Shown here: positions 16,236 to 23,805 of the stretch, piece after piece
How the letters are laid out: each line of letters starts with the position of its first letter
How positions within the stretch are numbered: position 1 is the first letter of the stretch
Source of the DNA: Chthonomonadaceae bacterium
GTDB lineage: Bacteria > Armatimonadota > Chthonomonadetes > Chthonomonadales > Chthonomonadaceae
Assembly: GCA_027450145.1 (NCBI GenBank)
Contig: DAIDKH010000007.1
Location: forward strand, 22,032-74,980
DNA: 52,949 nucleotides
Direction: 5' to 3'
Position numbers and translations under genes: made by a program
The notes under the pieces: generated by a model
The model's input: the letters and a program-made list of their open reading frames with translations, nothing else
The model's database searches: none
Told to the model about the DNA's origin: nothing

Positions 16236-17281
16236 GGATTAGCTCGTCGTTCAAAATAGGCGCACAGCTTGCGGTGTCATTTATAGCACTTGCAGCTTTA
16301 CGATATCATCCCTGGACGAGCCGGAACAATTCTGCAGATGATGCCGCTGGAAAAATCCATGTTCTAAAAGTGGGTTTTCTGCCTGTCACCTGTCACCTTA
16401 CCTGTCCTGTCACGGCATTTGCGACCAAACACAGTAAGAATATGCGGTTCGACAGTGAACTTTACCACGATTGGCCGACTATTACCGAAGCCTTTGAAGC
16501 GGGAAGGCTGCAGGCCACATTCATGCTGGCGCCGATGGCAATGCAGATGGTGGCCAAGGGTGTTGGATGCAAGATCGTCTACCTCGGTCATCGCGATGGC
16601 TCAACTATGGTTGTTGGTATTCATAGCAGGGCCAAAAGCTTACTGGATTTGGCAGGACAGACCATCGCCGTCCCCAGCTTCGACAGCAACCAGTATCTTG
16701 TGCTGCTACACGCGATGCGCCACCTGGGCATGCCAGAGAATTCTATTCACTTTGTTCAACTTGCTCCGCCGGACATGCCGACCGCACTGGCAGCTCACTC
16801 TATCGCTGGATATTTTGTTGGCGAGCCCTTCGCTGGGAAAGCCGAGATGTTGGGAATTGGAAAGGTATTATACTACTCTGATCAATTGTGGCCCCATTTC
16901 ATATCCTGCGTGATGGTGGCAAGTGATAAGTTAATACAGAACCACCCCGCCGAGGTACGAGCACTTGTAAAGGGTATTGCAGATAGTGGGGCATGGGCAG
17001 AAACCCATAGGGTTCAGGCAGCTGAAGTTGCAGCACCCTATTTTCGGCAGGATCCCAAGTTGCTAAAATATGTGCTTACAAGTCCTGTTTGGCGAGTGAA
17101 GTATTCGGATTTAACTCCGTCGAATCAGGATATGATCTCGATTGAGGATGACGCAGTAAAGGCTGGTCTGCTTAAGAAAGTGATGCCTGTTTCCTCATTC
17201 CTCGACACGAGTTTCATTCCCAAACACATTGTGCCCGATCACATTGTCGTTCCAAAGTCAGACCTCCTTCCTGCTAGATAA
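16232..17281 (+). CDS. ABC importer substrate-binding protein (NMT1/NrtA/CmpA-like)
   Basis: A 349-residue periplasmic-type binding protein. Residues 9-25 are a hydrophobic signal or membrane anchor without a lipobox. The mature part has the NrtA/SsuA bilobed pattern: LKVGFLPVTCHLTCP, EAFEAGRLQATFMLAP, LAGQTIAVPS, AGYFVGEPFAGKAEMLG and CVMVASDKLI. Two cysteines four residues apart near the first ligand loop are notable. The DNA there (16382-16413) is a cluster of four CTGTC words, perhaps a recent microduplication, though it lies in a functional motif. The gene overlaps the ATPase stop by ATGA. Nitrate, sulfonate, bicarbonate and pyrimidine precursors are all imported by this superfamily, and I cannot choose among them. 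Confidence 0.88.
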   Translation: MRISSSFKIGAQLAVSFIALAALRYHPWTSRNNSADDAAGKIHVLKVGFLPVTCHLTCPVTAFATKHSKNMRFDSELYHDWPTITEAFEAGRLQATFMLAPMAMQMVAKGVGCKIVYLGHRDGSTMVVGIHSRAKSLLDLAGQTIAVPSFDSNQYLVLLHAMRHLGMPENSIHFVQLAPPDMPTALAAHSIAGYFVGEPFAGKAEMLGIGKVLYYSDQLWPHFISCVMVASDKLIQNHPAEVRALVKGIADSGAWAETHRVQAAEVAAPYFRQDPKLLKYVLTSPVWRVKYSDLTPSNQDMISIEDDAVKAGLLKKVMPVSSFLDTSFIPKHIVPDHIVVPKSDLLPAR

Positions 17282-17316
17282 GCTGTCAGCCGTCAGGCGT
17301 AGGAGTATGAGCGGGT

Positions 17317-17363
17317 ATACTGCGTAATGCAAATAGCGAACTGTTTGCATTACGCAGTATCAT
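17317..17363. repeat. 47-bp inverted-repeat element, copy 1 (perfect 17-bp stem)
   Basis: ATACTGCGTAATGCAAA at 17317-17333 is exactly complementary to 17344-17360, with a 10-base loop. It lies between the ABC operon and the acetyltransferase gene, about 20 bases upstream of the latter's ATG. A diverged 47-bp copy aligns without gaps at 26810-26856. There is no T-run, so a plain terminator is less likely than a small repeat element or operator. Confidence 0.75.
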
Positions 17364-17383
17364 TTCAGCTGGAGCGCACAGCG

Positions 17384-17878
17384 ATGGGTGTGGAAGTTCG
17401 AAAGGCCGTTCGCGAGGATATGTCGGCTGTATTGGATATCTACAATCATGCCGTTCTAAACACCATGGCAACGGCGGACATAGAGCCACAATCCCTCGAA
17501 ACACGTATCGCCTGGTTCGACGAGAGAACTGCCGCAGGATTTCCAGTCCTCGTTGCAGTTCAAAGCGGCAATATTGTTGGCTGGTCATCGTTTGGCAAGT
17601 TTCACAGTCGGCCTGGTTATCGATTTACGGTGGAAAACTCCGTCTACGTGGCGCCTAACAGTCGACGTATAGGAGTGGGAACGGCATTACTGCAGCCTCT
17701 CATCCCGTTGGCGGAGGAGATGCAAATGCACTCTATCGTGGCTCTCGTTGATGCCAGCAATGCGGCTAGTATCTCACTTCATAGCCGATGTGGGTTTCAT
17801 GAGGCAGGCAGGCTTCAACAGGCGGTGTTCAAGTTTAACCGATGGAATGATGTACTCCTGCTTCAACGTATGCTCTAA
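17384..17878 (+). CDS. GNAT acetyltransferase, phosphinothricin N-acetyltransferase-like
   Basis: A 164-residue GCN5-related N-acetyltransferase of the Pat/Bar/YncA subgroup. It has VRKAVREDMSAVLDIYNHAVLNT at the N-terminus, WFDERTAAGFPVLVA, the strand ENSVYVAPNSRR, and the acetyl-CoA loop RRIGVGTALLQPLI, ending SLHSRCGFHEAGRLQQAVFKF. Relatives acetylate methionine sulfone or sulfoximine and phosphinothricin. ATG 17384 is chosen because GGAG lies nine bases upstream and the protein then begins at the usual family position; the longer frame from 17327 would run through the repeat element. It appears to be a single gene. Confidence 0.88.
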   Translation: MGVEVRKAVREDMSAVLDIYNHAVLNTMATADIEPQSLETRIAWFDERTAAGFPVLVAVQSGNIVGWSSFGKFHSRPGYRFTVENSVYVAPNSRRIGVGTALLQPLIPLAEEMQMHSIVALVDASNAASISLHSRCGFHEAGRLQQAVFKFNRWNDVLLLQRML

Positions 17879-17913
17879 ATCTTCTGAACATCTGTTATAT
17901 TAGGGAAATCTGA

Positions 17914-19350
17914 ATGTCTGATTATGAACCAGTCGTTGGTATGGAGTGCCATGCGGAGCTGCTTACGGAAAGTAAGATGTTCTGCAACTGTCGCAATGAG
18001 TTTGGAGGCGATCCTAACACACGCTGCTGTCCTGTTTGTTTGGCGCTTCCGGGCAGTTTGCCTGTAGCAAATCGCAAGGCGGTGGAATTTGTCATCTTAA
18101 CCTCAATTGCTCTCAACTGCTCCATCACTCGCCACGCTCGGTTCGATCGAAAGAATTACTTCTATCCCGACCTTCCTAAGGGCTACCAGATAAGCCAGTA
18201 CGACCATCCCATTGGCACTGGTGGTTGGATTGATATTGAAGTGAACGGTGAAACGAAGCGAATTCATATTCGCAGGGTGCATCTTGAGGAGGACACGGGC
18301 AAGCTCTTTCACACCGTGGGTAACAACAGCTTTGTGGATCTAAACCGCGCAGGCGTTCCTCTTATGGAGATTGTGACGGAGTTCCCTCCTGATATTCACT
18401 CCGCCGATGAGGCCCGCGCATACCTAATGAAGCTGCGAGCGATCCTTACATATCTTGGGGTTTGCGATGGTAAGATGGAACAAGGCTCTCTTCGCTGTGA
18501 ACCCAACGTATCGGTTCGTAAGGTGGGCAGCAACGCCTTTGGCACCAAAACCGAGATCAAAAACTTGAACTCTTTTCGAGCGGTTCAGCGCGGCATAGAA
18601 TATGAGGTGGATCGACAGGTCTCCTTGCTAGAAAATGGTGAACGGGTTGCGCAGGAAACACGTGGGTGGAATGAAGCCCGGGGCGTTACCTATCCCCAGC
18701 GTAGCAAGGAAGTCGAGCAGGAATACCGCTACTTTCCTGATCCTGACCTAGTTGCATTGCAGATCACCGATGAATGGATTGAACAGATTCGCGCCTCGAT
18801 GCCAGAGCTTCCCGATGCCAAGTTGAACAGATTTCAGAGCGAATACGGTCTAACCCACACGGACGCTTTGCAGCTTACGGAAACACGCGCCATTGGCGAT
18901 TATTTTGAGCTTACAGCGAAGTCATGCAATGATGCGAGGTCTGCTGCCAATTGGATCATGGGTGACCTTAGTCGTCTGCTAAACGCGGATAACTGCGAGA
19001 TTAGTGCATGTAGCATTACCCCTGAAAAGTTGGGTGCGATGATCACCATGATCAATAGTGGAACCATTAGTGGGAAACTGGCCAAATCGCTTATTGAGCG
19101 CATGTATGTCACCGGTGATGATCCCGCATCGATAGCAGAGCGAGAGGGATTGCTGGTGATGCGCGATACCGGAGCGCTTCAAGCGGCGGTATTGAAGGTG
19201 CTAGACGATAACGCAAATATAGTAACCGATATTAAAGAGAAGGGCCAAGTTGGTAAGAAGGGTTTTCTAGTTGGGCAGGTTATGAAGGCTACGGGTGGCA
19301 AGGCAGATCCTAAAGAGGTCAACCGGCTAATTGACGAGCGACTGACATAA
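17914..19350 (+). CDS. gatB: Aspartyl/glutamyl-tRNA amidotransferase subunit B
   Basis: A 478-residue GatB, the tRNA-binding and ammonia-channel kinase subunit of GatCAB, which makes Gln-tRNA and Asn-tRNA from mischarged tRNAs. It starts with the typical [12 protein letters not shown], followed by zinc-site cysteines FCNC and [21 protein letters not shown], the HLEEDTGK segment and the YRYFPDPDL block. The C-terminal YqeY-like tail ends in [13 protein letters not shown]. It is complete and normal in length. No gatA or gatC is adjacent. Its stop overlaps the next ATG (TAATG), linking it to a HEAT-repeat gene. Confidence 0.97.
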   Translation: MSDYEPVVGMECHAELLTESKMFCNCRNEFGGDPNTRCCPVCLALPGSLPVANRKAVEFVILTSIALNCSITRHARFDRKNYFYPDLPKGYQISQYDHPIGTGGWIDIEVNGETKRIHIRRVHLEEDTGKLFHTVGNNSFVDLNRAGVPLMEIVTEFPPDIHSADEARAYLMKLRAILTYLGVCDGKMEQGSLRCEPNVSVRKVGSNAFGTKTEIKNLNSFRAVQRGIEYEVDRQVSLLENGERVAQETRGWNEARGVTYPQRSKEVEQEYRYFPDPDLVALQITDEWIEQIRASMPELPDAKLNRFQSEYGLTHTDALQLTETRAIGDYFELTAKSCNDARSAANWIMGDLSRLLNADNCEISACSITPEKLGAMITMINSGTISGKLAKSLIERMYVTGDDPASIAEREGLLVMRDTGALQAAVLKVLDDNANIVTDIKEKGQVGKKGFLVGQVMKATGGKADPKEVNRLIDERLT

Positions 19351-20534
19351 TGTTCACTTGGTGCGGTCGTGCCTGGTTGCTTTGTATGGTACCTGTGATT
19401 GTTATGACTGCAGTACCAGCGCTAGGTCAACTCGTTTCCCTAAGCACGACGTTCCGTCAGGCCGATGGGTCAGTCCCGACAACCGGACGCCATCGAATGC
19501 AAGTTCAACGACTGCTCGCAGATCTTTCTAGCCCAGTGCGCTCAAAACGTGAGGGTGCCGAGCGCGAGTTAGCGAATGTGATGACAAGGGGTGACGAGCC
19601 CACGCTGCAGAATGGCTTGCATCGATATTCGTGGCGCAGTGCCGCTCAGATTATTCGGTTGCTTGCGGTGATGGGAGACCAACGTGCCATTGCCTCAATT
19701 CTCCCGTTTGTGCACAGCCCACATTGGCAACTGCGTGCTGCAGCCGCACGAGCCCTCGGACTTTTGGGCGCCGCGACGGCAGAGCCGTCGCTTGCAGTCG
19801 CTCTTCATCACGATCGTAACAAACGCGTGAGGCTGGAGGCAGCATTCGCACTTGGAAATCTTCATACTGGACCAGCTTACAAGGAGCTGGCTTCGGCGCT
19901 AACAGACCCCTCGGCTGCCGTCGCGATGACCGCTGCCGTCGCGCTGGCTCAGGCTACAGAACCCCATGCCGCCGCCGCCCTGTCTCGGCTCGTACGTGCC
20001 GATGCAGGCGGCACTCATAGAGAAGCCGCCTACTATGCAGCATACGCCCTGGGTGAGCAGGGAGATCAGTCGTCGGAACCTGTGTTATTGCAGGCGCTGC
20101 ACGACCTCAACTCGAATATGCGCGCCGCTGCAGCTGGGGCTTTGGGCCATCTACATGATCGGTCTGCGGTAGAATTCTTGGTGATCGCGCTTCGGGATTC
20201 CAGCCGAATAGTTAGGTTCACTGCGGCGCAAGCCTTGGGTGTTATTGGCGATAGGCGAGCACTGCCAGCCCTGTTGAAAAGCCTTAAAGATGCCAATGAA
20301 GATGTAAGGGAACAGAGTGCCCGGGCGTTGGGTAGACTACGTGACCCCAAAGCTATCCCGGCCCTAATTTATGCAGCGTATCACGACACCGATGACGCGA
20401 TACCTCGAGCCGCAGCTTTCGCACTTGGAAGTATAGGTGACCCTGTTGCGCGTACTGCACTGTTAAGGCTTGAGAAAAGCAAGGATCCCTCGGTTTCAAG
20501 CGCCGCACGGTACGCATTGACGATATTACGGTGA
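19350..20534 (+). CDS. Exported HEAT-repeat protein
   Basis: A 394-residue protein with an N-terminal signal peptide (AWLLCMVPVIVMTAVPALGQ) and then about eight repeats of 30-32 residues of the PBS-lyase/HEAT type, for example LRAAAARALGLLG, VRLEAAFALGNL, MRAAAAGALGHLHD, VRFTAAQALGVIGD, VREQSARALGRLRD and IPRAAAFALGSIGD. These stack into a solenoid that binds protein partners; no catalytic motif is present. It overlaps the gatB stop by one base, so its expression is coupled to gatB, although an exported scaffold has no obvious link to tRNA amidation. Its partner is unknown. Confidence 0.88.
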   Translation: MFTWCGRAWLLCMVPVIVMTAVPALGQLVSLSTTFRQADGSVPTTGRHRMQVQRLLADLSSPVRSKREGAERELANVMTRGDEPTLQNGLHRYSWRSAAQIIRLLAVMGDQRAIASILPFVHSPHWQLRAAAARALGLLGAATAEPSLAVALHHDRNKRVRLEAAFALGNLHTGPAYKELASALTDPSAAVAMTAAVALAQATEPHAAAALSRLVRADAGGTHREAAYYAAYALGEQGDQSSEPVLLQALHDLNSNMRAAAAGALGHLHDRSAVEFLVIALRDSSRIVRFTAAQALGVIGDRRALPALLKSLKDANEDVREQSARALGRLRDPKAIPALIYAAYHDTDDAIPRAAAFALGSIGDPVARTALLRLEKSKDPSVSSAARYALTILR

Positions 20535-20575
20535 CACCGCCTGTTCGTGCGCTGCCTTTCATGGAGGAGAACTAG

Positions 20576-21241
20576 ATGCACCAGCTAATGCGCTATGTCG
20601 CAGCTATCGGTATGATGGGTTGTACAACAATTGCCCTGGCAGCACCTCATAGTGCGGCGCCAGCGAAGAGATCGTTCTCTAATCACGGGGCCGCCTACAC
20701 CTCACATGTGGGCAATCCGGCAAATGTAACGGAGGCTCAGGCTGCCAACGCGATACTTGCCAACACCCTAAATGAACTGTTTACGGGTTGTGATAAACAT
20801 TTTGATCACGGCGAATACAACCATGTTATCAACATGAGCCGCGTAATCGTACAGGGCGACCCGCATAACGTGGACGCGTATAGTAATGCAGCGTGGTTGT
20901 TGTGGTCAACTGACCGCACTGCAAGCGGTGTAACATTCTTGAAACAAGGGCTTAATGCGAACAGGTCCAATTTCTACATGTATGATGAATTGGGACAGTT
21001 CTACTGGCTTCATTTGCACAAACCCGCGCTTGCACTACCTTATTACGAGAAGGCAGTTACATTCCCGTGCCCCATGTTAACGTGGCATGGTCTAGCTCAC
21101 TGCTACGAACTTACGGGACACCTCAGGAAAGCAGAGGCTGCGTGGGCGCATGCCAGCAAGATTAAAGGGGATCTTATTGCAGGAGTGCAGTTGAAGCGGG
21201 TACGGGCGCTTCTCGCTCACAGGAATTCAAAGCACATCTAA
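20576..21241 (+). CDS. Exported TPR-like protein
   Basis: A 221-residue protein with a signal peptide of about 25 residues ending ALAAP. The mature part is helical with TPR-like spacing: FDHGEYNHVINMSRVIVQGDPHNVDAYSNAAWLL, ASGVTFLKQGL, MYDELGQFYWLHLHKPALALPYYEKAV and TWHGLAHCYELTGHLRKAEAAW. TPR proteins mediate protein-protein contacts. The gene follows the HEAT-repeat gene after about 40 bases with a strong GGAGGAG ribosome site and is probably in the same transcript. Together they look like two exported scaffold proteins behind gatB. No specific role can be assigned. Confidence 0.8.
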   Translation: MHQLMRYVAAIGMMGCTTIALAAPHSAAPAKRSFSNHGAAYTSHVGNPANVTEAQAANAILANTLNELFTGCDKHFDHGEYNHVINMSRVIVQGDPHNVDAYSNAAWLLWSTDRTASGVTFLKQGLNANRSNFYMYDELGQFYWLHLHKPALALPYYEKAVTFPCPMLTWHGLAHCYELTGHLRKAEAAWAHASKIKGDLIAGVQLKRVRALLAHRNSKHI

Positions 21242-21279
21242 AACGGCTCTACGCCAATAGACCCTCAGCCAAAGTTGTT

Positions 21280-21329
21280 TGGGAGCTTAGAGTATGGTGA
21301 CCCTCCCGTCACCGTTGCGAAGGCTCCCA
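21280..21329. other. Nested hairpins in the 182-base gap before the GH15 gene
   Basis: TGGGAGC (21280-21286) pairs with GCTCCCA (21323-21329), enclosing a second hairpin, GGTGAC (21296-21301) with GTCACC (21308-21313). There is no T-run. It could be a terminator of the TPR-gene transcript or a structured leader of the following gene. Confidence 0.4.
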
Positions 21330-21423
21330 CGAGTTCAGCTGGCACACTTATGCCTCGCAGTTTATAGATTTAGCATTAGGGTGTAAACAAATGGGTTAGC
21401 ACTCTTCAGGAGGTTTTGTAGTT

Positions 21424-23388
21424 ATGCCCGTCTATCTCCCATCTGCTACGATCGGGAATGATAATGTCCTGATTTCAGTGGGACCTGCTGGCGAAATCAT
21501 GGGCTGGTTTTATCCCCATCGCGACCATGCCCAACACGTGTATCAATGTATGCCGTGCGTGTATCGAGGAGCCGCCGGTTTCGGCAGCCTCCATTGGTGT
21601 TGGGGTGACGAGTTTACCCGGGAGCAGTTTTACCAACCGCGGACCAACATACTTGAAACAAAGTTAAATGCGCCCGGTCTGGAACTCAGTCTTGATTTTC
21701 ATGATGTTGTGCCAGAAGGTGGTGCTGCACTGCATCGCCTGGTCACCGTTAGAAACCACGCAAACCATTCTCAGGACCTGGGATTATTTAACTTTGGCGA
21801 CTGGAATATCGATGGCATGCGCACGGGTAATGGTATATACTACGACGCCGAGCACAATGCACTGATTCAGCGGCACAGGTCTACCACGGCTGTATTTGGT
21901 GGTGACCTGCTGCAGATGTGGCAGTGTGGTAAAGCAGGTCGTAACTGGGGAAATAACGCGCTCTACGATTTAAACGACGGATGGCTGAACAAACAGGACC
22001 TGGAAATTGGGGATGTCAACTGGGCCATGGGGCAGCGGGTCACTATAGATGCCGGCGCAGCCGCTACGTTTACAGTTATTATTGTAACGGCTCCTAACGA
22101 TCACGAAGCCCTTGAACTATACGACACATTGAGGCATCAAACCCACCGTTCGTTGTGCGAAGCAAGAGAGACAATAGATCTGCAGATGCTGGAACCTGGC
22201 GTCAATAGATTGATAGAGGTTCTAAAAGGTGGCAATAGTCATCCGGTTGCGGTTATACCTAAGCATCTTCAGGAGGCTTATGAGCGGTCGCTGCTATGTC
22301 TTCCACTTTTGTTAGGTAGTGAAGGCGTTGCAGTTGCAGCACCGGAATTCGACCCGGAGTTTGTTTCTTGTGGCGGATACGGCTACTTTTGGCCGCGCGA
22401 CGGTGCGGAGTATGTGAGCGGGTTGCTTGATGCCGGCTATCCACAGTTTGCATCAATGTGTTTTGACTGGTGTGCAAGGCATCAGCATCCAACAGGTCTC
22501 TGGCATCAGCGATACTTCCTTAATGGGCAGGCTGCCCCTAATTGGTGCCTTCCACCACATCACTTACAAATTGACCAAGTGGGCGCAGTTTTATGGGCGG
22601 TTGGAAAGTGGGCAGCACAAGGGGGAATACCCACGCCTGAGCACAAGGAGATGATGCGAAAGGCGGCAGGTTATCAGCGGTCCCGACTTACCTCACTTGG
22701 GGTACATGCTTCGGCGTTTGACACGTGGGAGACCTTTATAGGTTCGTTCACTTATTCAAATTCGGCCCTGTGGGCTGGGTTTAAGGCGGCAGCCACCATC
22801 CTTAACGATGGGGAATTTGAAGAGGAGGCACGTCGACTAAAAGAGGGTGTTCTACGGAATTTTGTTCACAACGGTACGCTGACGCGAGGCTTCAATGAGC
22901 ACGGCCAACCTGACCTAACAATAGACTCGTCGGCGCTTGGCGCCATTGAGCCATTTGGCTTGCTGGATCTTACCGATGCACATGAACTCGCACTAGCCGA
23001 AGGAACCATTAACGCCATCACCATCCACCTTGAAACCGATTGGGAAGGCGGCCGGGCGATACGAAGATTCCAGGGCGATGCCTATGTGGGTGGTGTACCA
23101 GCCTGTGTAAATACCCTTTGGATGGCACGGTGCTGCTGCAAGTTAGCAACAAGACTTCTAGAGATAGGTCGACGCGAGGACTGTATTGAGCTTACCGACA
23201 GGGCAGAAGGATACCTTACAACGGTATTGAAGCGCGCAACGGCAACCGGGCTGCTGCCCGAGTTAATGCAAGGACCAGATTACCAGCGTTATTGGGCCGC
23301 GCCGCATGGTTGGGCGATGGCTAGTTTTGTGTCGGCTTTGCTCCGTCTCGCCCAATTGCGGGCGGACCTACAGGTGCTACAAAAATAG
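21424..23388 (+). CDS. Glycoside hydrolase family 15 glucoamylase-like enzyme
   Basis: A 654-residue cytoplasmic enzyme (no signal peptide). The first 270 residues form the beta-sandwich domain of prokaryotic GH15 proteins (ATIGNDNVLISVGPAGEIMGWFYP, FGDWNIDG), and the rest an (alpha/alpha)6 barrel. Barrel landmarks are GYGYFWPRDGAEYV, GLWHQRYFLNG, QIDQVGAVLWAVGKW, TWETFIGSFTYSNSALWAG (its Glu is the likely general acid) and LLPELMQG (its Glu the likely general base). It should release glucose from alpha-glucans such as glycogen or maltodextrin. The strong AGGAGG site at 21409 fixes the start. A 79-residue gene follows closely. Trehalase is an alternative, since some GH15 members cleave trehalose. 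Confidence 0.87.
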   Translation: MPVYLPSATIGNDNVLISVGPAGEIMGWFYPHRDHAQHVYQCMPCVYRGAAGFGSLHWCWGDEFTREQFYQPRTNILETKLNAPGLELSLDFHDVVPEGGAALHRLVTVRNHANHSQDLGLFNFGDWNIDGMRTGNGIYYDAEHNALIQRHRSTTAVFGGDLLQMWQCGKAGRNWGNNALYDLNDGWLNKQDLEIGDVNWAMGQRVTIDAGAAATFTVIIVTAPNDHEALELYDTLRHQTHRSLCEARETIDLQMLEPGVNRLIEVLKGGNSHPVAVIPKHLQEAYERSLLCLPLLLGSEGVAVAAPEFDPEFVSCGGYGYFWPRDGAEYVSGLLDAGYPQFASMCFDWCARHQHPTGLWHQRYFLNGQAAPNWCLPPHHLQIDQVGAVLWAVGKWAAQGGIPTPEHKEMMRKAAGYQRSRLTSLGVHASAFDTWETFIGSFTYSNSALWAGFKAAATILNDGEFEEEARRLKEGVLRNFVHNGTLTRGFNEHGQPDLTIDSSALGAIEPFGLLDLTDAHELALAEGTINAITIHLETDWEGGRAIRRFQGDAYVGGVPACVNTLWMARCCCKLATRLLEIGRREDCIELTDRAEGYLTTVLKRATATGLLPELMQGPDYQRYWAAPHGWAMASFVSALLRLAQLRADLQVLQK

Positions 23389-23448
23389 GTGTTTGTTTCG
23401 CGGCGATGTGTGGAATATATCGGCATACGTTGACGTGGAGGCAGACAC

Positions 23449-23688
23449 ATGAAGTGGGAGTTTGTGGGCAACGAAGTCATTGAAGTAACTGGTCCGGAAG
23501 GTAGTTTTGAGCTGCATCAAATCAATGTGCGAGTTTTTAGGCGACGGATACCCACGGGTTGGATAGTGGCTACGATAGGCCGTCACGGTGAGGGAATGGG
23601 GTCATCAATGGTCTTCGTTCAGGATGTGGAACATATGTGGGACCTGGCAAAAGAGCGTGAAGAGTACGCACAATCGAAGGCTGCGTAA
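23449..23688 (+). CDS. Small hypothetical protein behind the GH15 gene
   Basis: A 79-residue soluble protein with no family I recognise. It is predicted as a small beta-rich fold (MKWEFVGNEVIEV, FELHQINVRVFRRRI, GWIVATIGRH) ending in a charged helix (DLAKEREEYAQSKAA). It has a clear ribosome site (GGAGG nine bases upstream of ATG) and is followed by a strong terminator, so it is very likely a real gene. It follows the glucoamylase by 60 bases on the same strand. No function can be proposed. Confidence 0.7.
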   Translation: MKWEFVGNEVIEVTGPEGSFELHQINVRVFRRRIPTGWIVATIGRHGEGMGSSMVFVQDVEHMWDLAKEREEYAQSKAA

Positions 23689-23710
23689 TCACTAACATAT
23701 AGATAAAATG

Positions 23711-23743
23711 AAGCCACCGTCGGCAACTTGCCAACGGTGGCTT
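23711..23743 (+). terminator. Rho-independent terminator after the GH15 transcript
   Basis: AAGCCACCGT (23711-23720) pairs perfectly with ACGGTGGCTT (23734-23743), and the plus-strand tail continues TTAAATT. In reverse the same hairpin precedes CATTTTATCT, so it may also serve the fucosidase gene coming from the right. Confidence 0.85.
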
Positions 23744-23805
23744 TTAAATTCAGATACGCACTAGTAGTAAGTACACCTTAGCCGCTATGCAGCCAGAGCT
23801 ATCTG

